This document shows positions 48,195 to 59,002 of a stretch of DNA of 64,000 bases, in pieces. The position numbers and the translations under genes are program-made. The notes beneath the pieces are model-generated. The model ran no database searches. It was not told where the DNA came from and saw only the letters and a program-made list of their open reading frames with translations. The DNA lies in assembly GCA_003255025.1 (NCBI GenBank), contig QANY01008651.1:1597279-1661278 (forward strand). The letters run 5' to 3'. The stretch comes from Datisca glomerata (taxonomy: Eukaryota; Streptophyta; Magnoliopsida; Cucurbitales; Datiscaceae). Position 1 is the first letter of the stretch; each line of letters starts with the position of its first letter.

Positions 48195-50430
48195 AAACTA
48201 TTTGAAGGGTTCAAGTAGTAATTTTTTACTACTTGAACCCTTTAAGTAATAACGAGCTTACTGGACAACGAATTTCAAGAGAAAAAATTTGCTCGAAGGG
48301 TTGGGTAGTAAAAAATTATTACTTGAACCTTTTAAGTAGCGACGGGCTTACTGGACAACAAATTTTAAGAGAAAAAAACCACTTCAATGGTTCAAGTAAT
48401 AATTTATACTACTTGAACGCTTCAAGTAGTAAAAAATTACTATTTGAACATTTCAAGTAGTGACGAGCTTAATGGACAACGGATTTCAAGAGAGAGAAAA
48501 CTATTTAAAAGGTTCAAGTAGTAAAATATTACTACTTGAACCCTTCAAGTAGTGACATGTTTACTAGACAATAAATTTCAAGAGAAAAAAATTATTTGAA
48601 CCCTTCAAGTAGTGACGAGCTTACTGGACAATGAATTTCAAGAGAAAAAAATAACTTGAAGGGTTCAAGTAGTATAAAATTACTACTTGAACTCTTCAAG
48701 AAGTGGTTTCCTTACTGGATAATAGTCTTTAAGAGGAAAAAAAAGCTACTTGAAGGGTTCGAGTAGTAATTTCTTACTACTTGAACCCTTCAAATGACTC
48801 TTTTCTCTTGAAAGTCTATTGTTGAGTAAACAATTCACTACTTGAAGAGCTCAAGTAATAATTTTTTACTACTTGAACCCTTCAAGTAGTTTTTTTTCCT
48901 CCTAAAGACTATTGTTTAGTAAAAAAATCACTACTTGAAGGGTTCACATAGTAATTTTATACTCTTGAACCTTTCAAGTAGTTTTTTCTCTTGAAGTCTG
49001 TTGTCTAAGGAGAAAGATGTTGAAACTTCATAACCAATGTAGAATCAGTATATTCAGACAAGAAACTATATTAATTATGTTGATTGAGTTTTTAGCTAGT
49101 TTGTTTGCTTTTTAGTTAGTTTGTTTGTTGTTGTGAACTATCATAAGACTGACTGTGGCAATTTTGGGATTGTAAAAATATGAAATAAATTGTCGTTTTG
49201 TTATAAATAAGAATTGTTGTTTGATTTCGTTATAATATTATCTCATCTTGTCTGAATATATCGATTCTACACTGTTTAAAAAGGTCTCAACACCCTTCTT
49301 CTTAACACCAGTGACGAGCTTACTAGACAATAACAGACTTAAAGAGAAAAAAAAATTACTAAAGGTTCAAGTAGTAACAACTTTCAGGCCTCTGAAAGTG
49401 CTTAAAATAGTATTTTTAGACCTGAAACTGGGTTGTGGCAGGTAATCCCAGTTGCACATGTAGATCTTTGAATATAATTCGATTTAATATCTTACAGGCC
49501 ACGTGGTTCCACCCGAGTCAAAATTTATGCTCTCTGGAAGTTGACATGCGCATGCCACGATCCATTTGTTCCAGAAATTTTAAAGTTGCACCATTCACAT
49601 AAGTACTTGAACCCATCAAGTAGTGACGAGCTTATTGGACAACAGATTTTAAGAAAAAAATTACTTGCAGGGTTCAAGTAGTATAAAATTACTACTTGAA
49701 CCCTCCAAGTAGTCACATGCTCACTGATTTATACAGAGAGTATGCGACTACTTGAAGTGTTCAAGAAGAAATTGGTTTCTTCTTCTCTATTTTTCAACGA
49801 AGTTTTTTCTTCTACTTGAAGGGTTCAAGTAATTTTTTATGACCACTTGAACCCTTCAAGTAATTATTTTTTTATCAGTCAACACTCATACACCAGGTGA
49901 CTACTTGAAGGGTTGAAATAATTGTTCATGACTATTTGAAGGGTTCAAAAGTTGTTTCTTTTATCAGTCAACACACATACTTGAAGGGTTCAAGTAGCTT
50001 TTAATGACTACTTGAGCCTTTTTTTGCGTCCAAAAAATAGGAGAAAGTGAACGTTAAGTACTTGAAGGATTCAAGCAGTCATAAAAGCTACTTGAACCCT
50101 TCAAGTACTCAACACTCATTTTTCTTATTTTTTTGGACGTAAAAAAAGGCTCAAGTAACCATAAAAATCTACTTGAAGGATTCAAATAGTTATAAAAAAT
50201 TACTTGATACCTTCAAGTAATCACTAGTGTTTGGCTTGCTGACTGATCAAACAAAAAATAACTACTTGAAGGGTTCAACTAGTCATAAACAACTACCTGA
50301 AGGGTTCAACTAGTCATAAACAACTACTTGAAGAGCTCAAATATTCATTGAAAACTACTTGAACCCTTCAAGTAGTCACATGATATATGAGTGTTGACTG
50401 ATAAAAAATTACTTGAAGGCTTCAAGTAGT
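48195..50430. repeat. Array of over 30 short imperfect palindromes (ACTTGAA/TTCAAGT)
   Basis: About 2.2 kb containing at least 33 copies of a 21-bp inverted unit: arms CTACTTGAA and TTCAAGTAG around a CCC (or GGG, as the unit reads on either strand) centre. Units occur singly and in pairs separated by an AT-rich loop of 8-14 bp, as at 48,745-48,790, so each pair also forms a larger palindrome. Between 48,240 and 48,720, and again at 49,310-49,660, units alternate with a spacer carrying GAGCTTACTGGACAAC then TTTCAAGAGAAAAA. At 49,770-50,170 the spacers instead carry ATCAGTCAACACTCATAC and TTTTTTTGGACG motifs. A gap with few units lies at 49,020-49,590. No credible protein is encoded. Confidence 0.93.
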
Positions 50431-50812
50431 GCAATGTGCATTGAAAAATAAAAAGAAACGATAAGGGAAGAAAAATTACAAATGATTATGTGAAGTTGGT
50501 GGGTCATGGGTATAAAATTCTTTATTTTTAAAAATGAGTATAAAAATCCTTAGACAAGTTAAAAATGGTATATTAATCCAAAAAATCCTTAATTTTATAG
50601 TTAAAATAAAATGTTACCTAATTTGTGTTCAGTATATGATTGGCAGTTTTTCTTTGTACTTTATATTAATATTTAAAAAATTCTATGCTATAAAATAAAA
50701 AAGATCAAATAAAGAAAAAACTATAAATTACACTTTCAAACTTTACAAATATTTAAAACTGAGTCAAAATACTAAGTAAAAGCTCACTAGATTCCCTCTC
50801 TGAGAATCAAGG
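50431..50812. other. Spacer between palindrome array and phosphatase stop codon
   Basis: AT-rich; on the minus strand it should contain the 3' UTR of the phosphatase gene. No defined poly(A) signal chosen. Confidence 0.45.
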
Positions 50813-53800
50813 TCAGCTCTTCTTCAGATCAACAACTATGACACTGATGTTATCAGAGCTATTCCGTCCCAAAGCTAGACGTGTCAGTAATGCAGCAGCT
50901 AGTGTGCTTCGACATGAATATGAAGCTCCAGTAGTGTCCTGTATTTGAGGGGCGGAATTGAGATCTATTGTGGGTTTAGAACTTCTTTCTCGAAGAGACT
51001 CACGAGCCACCTCACAAGCCATGTCATTGGACACAACATCCCATAATCCATCGCTTGCCAGTATTAAGCACTCGTCTTCTGCTTCTCTTTTTGTGAAAGT
51101 GACCTCAGGCTCAGATATCACCAATGATTTTAGGAACTTGTCTCCTGTTTCACACAAAAACTAATGAGCAAACGCGCGAAAAGACGTGATAAACAAATGT
51201 AAGAACAAACTCAACTTGTTCTTTTCAGAATTAGGAACAATCAGAGTTATTTTTTTTCTTTGTGCCAAAACCATCTATAAATTTTTTGATATTTTGGTAT
51301 TATGAGTTACTTTCTTCATTTTCCAAATAAAACAGGATGAGTATGATAGAAGAAAACGGAAATAGAACAGAAGTGTTCTAATTTATTCTACGAATTCCAC
51401 TGAAATATCTTTCAATTGCTTGGATTCGGAGTGAAGCTCTGTTAAACTACACATATCCGATTAAGTACAACACAAACAGAAGCGAAGCAAGAGTTTTATT
51501 TCAATAGGTTCACTTTTAGAATTTATATATACACATTATCCTTAAGGCATTTTTGATCTCAAGGAACCAATATAAAAGAGAAGGAAAAGAGACAACAAGA
51601 AATAAAGGGTATCCCAACCATGATAAAGAATTAAAAGGCACACTAATTCAGAACTTTTCTCTTTGGTCCTAGTGATTCAGACTAGAAGGCCGAAATAAAG
51701 TCTTTACCATATAATAACCTCGTCAGCCTCCAAAACAATGCAGGTGCAAGATATACCAACATTATAACCATATATTTTATCGTAATAAGATCTAGTACTA
51801 CTCAGCAATTGAAATAAGCTTTGGAGTAAGTTAAGGAATACTGAGCTAGCATAAGACTATAATCTGCCACCTGAGTATTGTTCTTCAGACAGTTTGCACA
51901 CTGCACAGACTTAAATAGGCCCATGTCTCCAAATTATTGACCTTACAGCGACATACTTAAGAAACTGTACTAAATAGACATGTTTTCCATGCCAATTTAA
52001 AAAATATCAGGCTTTTTTAAATGTTGCTGAAATTTACAGGTTTATTGGACACGTGATCTTGTTCATGATAAATTTCAAATCTCTGTAAAAATATACTCAG
52101 TATATATTTTTCTTTTTAAATTATTTTTTAGCTAATTTTATGGGTTTTGGTTGTTTTTTTTAAGTATTACATTTGAATATGAGATGAAATTTGATCCTTC
52201 TACGTATTCCTTTCCATTTTTTCTCCAAATTGAATGTATTTTTCTTCAATTCTCGAAATAGAGATTTGCTAAAGCTGTTGGAAACTGCCTCCTTAAATGT
52301 GGATGGCGTTTCACAATAAGCATGGGGAACAGCTCAAGGAAGGTCTGATAGCTGCCAGGACTGGACTTGGACCGTTAAATGTCAAAAACTATTTTGACAA
52401 AGTTTAAGAAATTCTTTTTTTACATTTTAATTCTGAATCTCAACAAGGTCAAGGTCAGTTATTTCTACGATCATACCGTATCGGTTTCTTTCCAAAAAAC
52501 TATTAGAATTTTGATCTCTCAAGCATCTAGAGTATCTCTTTGGCTCGTCTCGTTTTTTATTGTTAATTCATAGATAGTCAATTAGTGATTTACTTATAGT
52601 ATATCACTACTACGATATTGATAACATAAATTACAGTTGTTTTCATGATTAAGTATTATTATATCATAACTTTTTAACAAAAATATACGTACATAGTTGA
52701 ATTCTTTTTTTTTATCAGTATACATAGTTGAATTCATAGTTGATTTCTACAACAATAGTGTGAGTGAGTTACTATTAGTCATTCAAGGCGGTACTATGGA
52801 CAAATTTTCACATCTCAGCATTTTCCCAATGGTACAACAATGAAACACTCTTTAAACAATAAATATATATTGAATGTCTTATAAAATGACTTCATTTAAG
52901 AGTGTATCAATGATTTACGATTACTTTATTCGATAAGTCTATACATAACTAATTTATATAAGAGTACTTCTATCGTAGTATTTCACTAGCTTACTTGAAG
53001 AACATGAATGTTATATTCAAACTATGTTGATGAGTGCATCATAAGAGTTTGTCCAGTGTCGACCCAATTGGTTTAATTTTAGTGCTTTTAATTAATTATT
53101 TTTGTTTCTTAAATTTAGAGATTTTGATGGATTAACTTTGTGATTTATTTAAATTTTTGAATATTTATTGGATTTCAACCAATTAAAAATTTTTGATTTA
53201 ATTTATTTTTTGAATTAATGATACGTATATAATATAATTTTTAGGGATTTAGTTGACAGATTTAATTTTTATTTTGTGATTGACTAATTAACAGATTTAC
53301 AATCTCCTTTACAGTGGTTGCTATTAACTTAAAATTCTAGAAAAAACTTACTTTTTTTTAACACTACTATGTTTCCTGACTATAGAGTATAGGTGTAAAT
53401 TTCCCTACTTAAAATGCATAACTTAACATCTGGCCGCTCGTTCAAATCCTGTTATATGGCCAAAAGCTTCAACCTTCTTGGTTTGGAAATTAGAACACTC
53501 TATTCAACCGCCGATGGGAACCAGTTTAGAGCAGTTGGATTCAACCGCTTGTGGGAACCCAGTTTAGACCATTACGAATCCAGAGCCTACCATTTTGATG
53601 ATTCTTATATTTTGTAGGAGTCTTCTTAACAAAACCAACTTGAAGAAGCACAGTCTAGTATTTTGCACCGAGTATATAATCTTAAGATGTTCCCAGTAGT
53701 AAACATACAAGGTAAGCCTTGACCTGACAATCACACCCATGTTTTCACCTCGTTTTTAAAATGGTAAACACTTTCAGTTGAACAAAACGTACATCGTCCT

Positions 53801-56280
53801 TCCCTAACAACACTATGCTTGCCATTTCAAAATAAAGCAATCAGGTTACCATTTAAAGATGTGTCGTGCAATTGACTTCAATGGAATTTGATAGCACATG
53901 TTACCTATAGCTCGGGTCATTGCAAGAATTCCTTCAACTCGAGTTCCATTCACAAAGATAACCCGGCCCCCACTAGCCTCAATCCTTGCTAGTTCATCTT
54001 CCCTATCCGGCTGAAAGCAAATTAAGAAAAGATGATGTTAATGACAGTAAAGATGTTCAAGAAAAGTGTAAACATATGATGTGATTATTTTCGATCTTAC
54101 TAAAAGAGATTGCTTCCCCCAACGCTGAACCATTTCCTTATGAGTTATGCAAAGACTAACCATGAAAGAATTTACCATATACAAGCACATACAAGTGCGA
54201 GGAAAATGATAGCACCCTGCACTTATCAAAACAGCCATACCTCGTGGCAATTAATTGTAATAAATATGTAGATTGTTAACACAACGAATTATAATTATCA
54301 AGTAAAATGAGCTGCCCAATCTCATACAAACAAACAGTATGGGACGGATTCTTAAGTAATGTACTGGTACTGCACTGGTACTACACTGGAGGTTAGAAAG
54401 TTCAATACACCAATAGTTTTGGCGACTAAATCTTGATTTACGGCAACATATATCTTCGTCTCTGTCTTCCTGTTGTAGTGTACCATGTAAGTCGATATTA
54501 GGATTTGAATATTAACAACTACAAATTGTTTCTTAAACTTGCAACTACTTTATTTATAATGTTAATTTGGTGCAGTTAACCTGTTAAGACTTATAACATC
54601 AGTGGAAGAGATTTGAAGGCTATAGAATGAGCAGTAGTTTGTACGAGCTAAAATCGTAAAATGTCAAAAGCATTCATCAGATGTCAGAACCTAAAGAATA
54701 GGTATGTTAGACTTTCTATGGATCTATCCATATTTTCACGTTATACTTACAAGATAAGACAACAGCACGCAACAATCCAACAAAAATTTTTAATCACAAC
54801 CACAAGCCCGCCCGCCCATGATTCTGCCACCATTAATTTCTAATTATGGACTAGCATCGGCGACATGGGCCAGAAACATACAATTGTGGTCCCTGATGAA
54901 CTACTTCAAAGGCGTTCCATGCGATTTGAAATTAAGTTTAACTAAAGCTATATTTCATAAATCATAACGTCGTTATATTATAAAATTTTATCAAACCCTA
55001 ATCTTAAATAGATATGAGAAAAAAGATATTGAGAACTTATTGTGGAAGAAAGATATTCAATGGATATTAAATGAGAAATTGATGGGTTAGATAGTTTAAA
55101 TTGATACAAACTTTTGAACTTTTTTTTTCAAAATAAAAATCACAGTCTAAAGAAAAATGACTTACTTTGTAATTTTGCAACCATAGGAGGTAGTTAATAA
55201 CTTTTCATATTTTTAATTTTACCCTCTAACTACTTAAAAATATCTATTTACATATTAATTTTATGTATATTAAGAAATCTTAGAACTTTAATTTTTTAAT
55301 ATAACACATTTAATTTTAAAAATACCATATTGCATTTTTCCAACAATCGAGTAGAGACGTAAGTTTCAGTGAGTAGAAGGAAAACCTTGTGATCATTGGA
55401 AAGAGGTATGGCCATACCCCCGCGGCAGAGAACAGCGCGCGAGTCGCCGCAATTTGCAACGACTATGTGCTCCGGTGTGAGCAGAGCGACCACAGCAGTG
55501 GACCCGCCGAGAGCTACCTCCATAGGATGACACTCACATTGGCCACCTACGCTTCCACAAGCGCAAGTGCTTATTGCCACCTCATCCATCCTCTCAAAGC
55601 TCATCTTCATCACTTTCCCCCACTGCACCTCTTCGTCTTCAAGTCCTTTCTCATCCGCCGAGCTGCTTCCGTCCTCACTCGCATCCTTCTCTCGCGCCAG
55701 CCCCACCACCATCAACTCCTCCTCTATCAGCGCGTGCATCCTCTCCCTACAGAGTGCTGCCACCTGTACAATCATCAAAAAGCCAAATTGAATTCTCAAT
55801 TCAAATTACAGGATTGCTCCTATTTCGTTCTAGTTTGTCACCTATGGGATTGGGAGTATCGTTGATTTTGTCTTTCAAATAATGCAAACGCCCGAATACG
55901 ATGGTTATGACCCTTACATGAGGCCCTCCGTGCCCATCGAACACAGCAAATAAGTGCACCGGCTGCCGCCGGCAAATTTCCGGAAGGCAAAGATGTGCCC
56001 GTACAGATATCGTATCTTCCATCTCACGTGTCCTACCGGAAACTGATATCGTCCCGAACACCGGATTACTCTTCGGTCCCGCGCTTGGCGGCCTTGTAGC
56101 AGGTACCGAACCTAGAGCCTCTGTCCTGGTCCGGCCCTCTTTCTGGTACTGACTGTGACTCGCCGGCGAAGACGACTCTGCCGTCGATATGCTCAAACGC
56201 CTCAATTCTATTCGACGGTGACGACACTTCCGGCATTTCGCAGGCGAACCTTCGCCATCTTTGCCATCTCTGCTTACCAT
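50813..56280 (-). CDS. AHG1: Clade A protein phosphatase 2C, AHG1-like
   Basis: Four exons on the minus strand, GT-AG, phases consistent: 55918-56280, 55386-55763, 53905-54010, 50813-51144, giving 392 residues (Arabidopsis AHG1 is about 416). The start ATG at 56280 has an upstream in-frame stop. A basic N terminus ([17 protein letters not shown]) precedes the PP2C fold: REMED (85-89), DGHGG (115-119), GGSTA (207-211), GDSRAV (227-232), DGLWD (314-318) and SSDN (378-381), which supply the Mn/Mg-binding aspartates. The STCACG...CECHP segment (186-201) and [11 protein letters not shown] strongly resemble AHG1. The tryptophan that ABI1/HAB1 insert into ABA receptors is replaced: [10 protein letters not shown] has Val at 267. 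The family dephosphorylates SnRK2 kinases in ABA signalling; AHG1 acts in seeds, largely escapes PYR/PYL receptors and binds DOG1. Intron 3 is long (2.8 kb). All catalytic motifs are intact. Confidence 0.93.
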
Positions 56281-56369
56281 TTTCAGGTAAAGCTATGTCA
56301 TAAGAATCCTCTAAGACAGTCACTCTCCGTCAAACTTCATTCTTTTCGCCGTCGATCATCGCCATCCTA

Positions 56370-56580
56370 TATCTCGTTAAGAAATAAATAGTGTTTTTTC
56401 GCCTTCAGAAACGTGCAGATGTTCCGCTAGGCTAGGCTAACATGGCTAAGCGGGCGGGCAGCTGGGTAAATTAGCTGACCTGCCCGTCCTTCGACCACTC
56501 AATTCTGCCGTCGCGACACGTGTATTCATGAGGCCAATGATGGATTTTTGTGTTAAACTAGAATCAATCAGACTAGTTTG
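56370..56580 (-). promoter_or_regulatory. Phosphatase 5' upstream region with ABRE/G-box, duplicated at 47.5 kb
   Basis: Lies 90-300 bp upstream of the AHG1-like ATG. ACACGTGT at about 56,516-56,523 contains the ACGTG core of ABA-response elements bound by ABF/ABI5-type bZIP factors. Clade A PP2C genes are commonly ABA-induced, so a regulatory role is plausible. The same block is found at 47,480-47,700. Confidence 0.55.
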
Positions 56581-57439
56581 ATGCCTAGCATAAACTTTTA
56601 ATTTAGTGTTATTCTTATAAATTAGAGGAGAGTCTATATCAATAAGATATTTTAAATTTTATGCACATATACATACTAATCACTAGTGAAGAATCATCTC
56701 AGACGAATCTTTTTAGGAAGAAATCAAGTTCTTTATGTGTTTTCTTGTAATATTTTTTATTTTTACGTTATTTCATATATGATCTCACATATAGTCAATA
56801 TTTTTTTCTTAATTTGAAAAAGTTGATTCAAAATTCACTTGGACCGTGAATTCCTTTTTTTCCTTGATTTTGAATTTTTCTAATTCTAGAGTTTTTCACT
56901 CCGATAAAAAGTTTATAAAAACAATAAAATATTTATTCACTTATGCAAAAGAAAACTATATCAAACTAAATTTGATAACAAAAAGAAGTTGTAATTAGTT
57001 TTTGGCTTAAATTATTTACCAACGTGTTTAAATCTATTTTTAAGAACAAAATATTATAAAGCAAACATGAAAACAATTTTTAAGAATTGATTATAATATT
57101 GAAGATGAGAACCAATAAGTAAAGGCGAGGTCTTTAGTTGGCAATAAGAAAGCATCACATTCCTCTCATTCCTCTTCTTTTGATTCATGTTCACATTGAA
57201 GTTGGAGAATTAAGGAATTAGAAAAGATTGGATTTAATTAATACAGTGCATATGAAGAGATAGATTAACTAATGTAGTGATTTATAAGATGAATAAAGCC
57301 AATCGACTCATAATCATATTTAATTTAATAAAACAATAATATGATACAACTAAAACGATAGCATGTGGAGGTGATAAAAATGATAAGATATACCAATTTT
57401 CGTAGAAAAATCATTTTGCCAATTATTTATTGTTATGGA
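56581..57439. other. AT-rich intergenic DNA
   Basis: Nothing recognised; distal promoter of the phosphatase gene is possible. Confidence 0.45.
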
Positions 57440-57974
57440 TACTTTCACCGACCATTAATGACATGTTAACACGTGTCATGTGGCACCAAATAAGTCATGA
57501 CAAAGAAAAGTTTTAAAGGAGAAGAACCGACATCATCTGGTCAGCCTCGAGTGAGCTTGAACACACAGACCTTAGCCTTCGTCCAGTCACTTCGAAAGCA
57601 CATCAACAATTAACGCCCGTCATTTTATGTCAAAGGTCGCCTCTCTCATGTCCAATCAAGGGCAATCATTGCAGTTCTCGTGTCCCGGGAAGCTTCCCCT
57701 ACACGCTCTCGATGCTTCTTCGACACGCTTTCTATCACAAGACTTCGGTACAAATACCTCCATCTACTAGAGAAAGAGGTATGTCATTTCTCCCATAAGA
57801 AAACTATGTCAAAATAATGTTAGGAGATTAACTTAGGCATCTAAGTCCCTTAGACGAGTCAACCACCCCTGAGTTCTTTATTTGTGTTTTGTAGATCCCC
57901 AATCAAGAAGACTATCGTACTTAGCAAGGAAAATAAGCATCAGTACTGTTGCGATTTTCGGCATTAACATTATT
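57440..57974 (+). mobile_element. LARD-family LTR fragment, sense orientation
   Basis: Blocks TTTATGTCAAAGGTCGCC, ACACGCTCTCGATGCTTCTT, TTTGTGTTTTGTAGATCCCC and CTGTTGCGATTTTCGGCATT are the complement of the LARD-A LTRs. It ends ...GGCATTAACA at 57,974, matching the LTR terminus. The left boundary is approximate. No primer-binding site follows, so this is a 3' LTR or solo LTR. Confidence 0.75.
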
Positions 57975-58279
57975 TATGTAGAAATATTATGCATAGAAAA
58001 CTATAGGGTTCTCATTTTACTAATTTTTTGTTAATTCATTATATCAAATTTCATCTATTAGTTGCGGTAATAAAGTGAATTATAAATATTAATTCCATAA
58101 TAATCATTATTTTACTAATTTCATTAAATTTATTGGTCCACTATTATTATTTATTAAAATCTTTACGTTAATCAATTAATTAGTGTTTTTACAAATTCAA
58201 TAAATATACAAAATTAAGAATGGGATATTTGACATTAAGTTGAGCATGCTACTTGGTGAAATTTCAAGTGCACATACCC

Positions 58280-58312
<33 letters not shown>
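57975..58312. other. AT-rich DNA ending in a (TA)n microsatellite
   Basis: No gene. A (TA)n run at about 58,284-58,312 directly abuts the next LTR fragment. Confidence 0.6.
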
Positions 58313-58315
<3 letters not shown>

Positions 58316-59002
58316 AAGCCGAAGATCTCAAAAGTACTGATACTTATCTCTCGTGGTGATTATTGACACCAAGAACTTCAACGATGATGTCGAAGGCATT
58401 CTTCCCTCTAGCTAGAACTGCTCACGACCTCAACGCCTGCAAAACGCAAACGAAGAACTCGAAGAACGAGGAAACCAGGGGTGGTTGCCTCACCTAAAGG
58501 TCTTTGATGCCTAAGTCACTGTCTTGGAATTTTTTGACATAGTTTCCTTAGGGGAGAAAATGAAATGCCTATTTCCTTTGTAGATGGGGGTATTTGTACC
58601 TCAAGTTCTTTGGAGGAAGTGTGTCGAGCAAGTCTCGGGAGCGTGCTGGGGAAGCTTCCTATGACACGAGGTCTGTCCTTGATTGGAATCAGAGGTCCTT
58701 AGGTGAAGTTTCTCCTACACGCTCTCGAGGCTTCTTCAACACACTTTCTCCCACAAGATTTTAGGTACAAATACCCATCTACTAGAGAAAAGAAGTATGT
58801 CATTTCTCCCATAAGAAAACTATATCAAAATAATGACAGGAGACTAATTTAGGCATCAGAGACCTTAAGACGAGGCAACCACCCTCAGATTCTCCTTATC
58901 TTCAGGCTTTTTGTTTATGTTTTGTAGATCCCCGACAAGGAGAACGATCTACTAAGCAAGGAAGACGAGTATCGATACTGTTGTGATTTTTGACATTAAC
59001 AG
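58313..59002. mobile_element. Two LARD LTR fragments in head-to-head inverted arrangement
   Basis: 58,313-about 58,700 matches the LTR in LARD-A plus-strand sense (AAAACGCAAACGAAGAA, GGCATAGTTTCCTTA-like, TTGATTGGA). About 58,700-59,002 matches its complement (ACACGCTCTCGAGGCTTCTT, CTCCCATAAGAAAACTAT, TTTTGTAGATCCCC) and ends ...GACATTAACA. The two halves are imperfect inverted repeats of about 300 bp, so a transcript across them could fold on itself. The second half acts as the 5' LTR end of LARD-B. Confidence 0.78.

Noticed and set aside
48233..48460. 75-codon frame in the palindrome array
   Set aside because: Its sequence simply reflects the repeated nucleotide units and it does not extend through the array.
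48195..50430. CRISPR-like array of repeats and spacers
   Set aside because: Plant nuclear context, repeats are palindromic in both orientations with irregular spacing, and there are no cas genes.
55389..55882. Long plus-strand frames opposite phosphatase exons 1-2
   Set aside because: Shadows of GC-rich PP2C exons; the minus strand gives a complete, correctly spliced enzyme.
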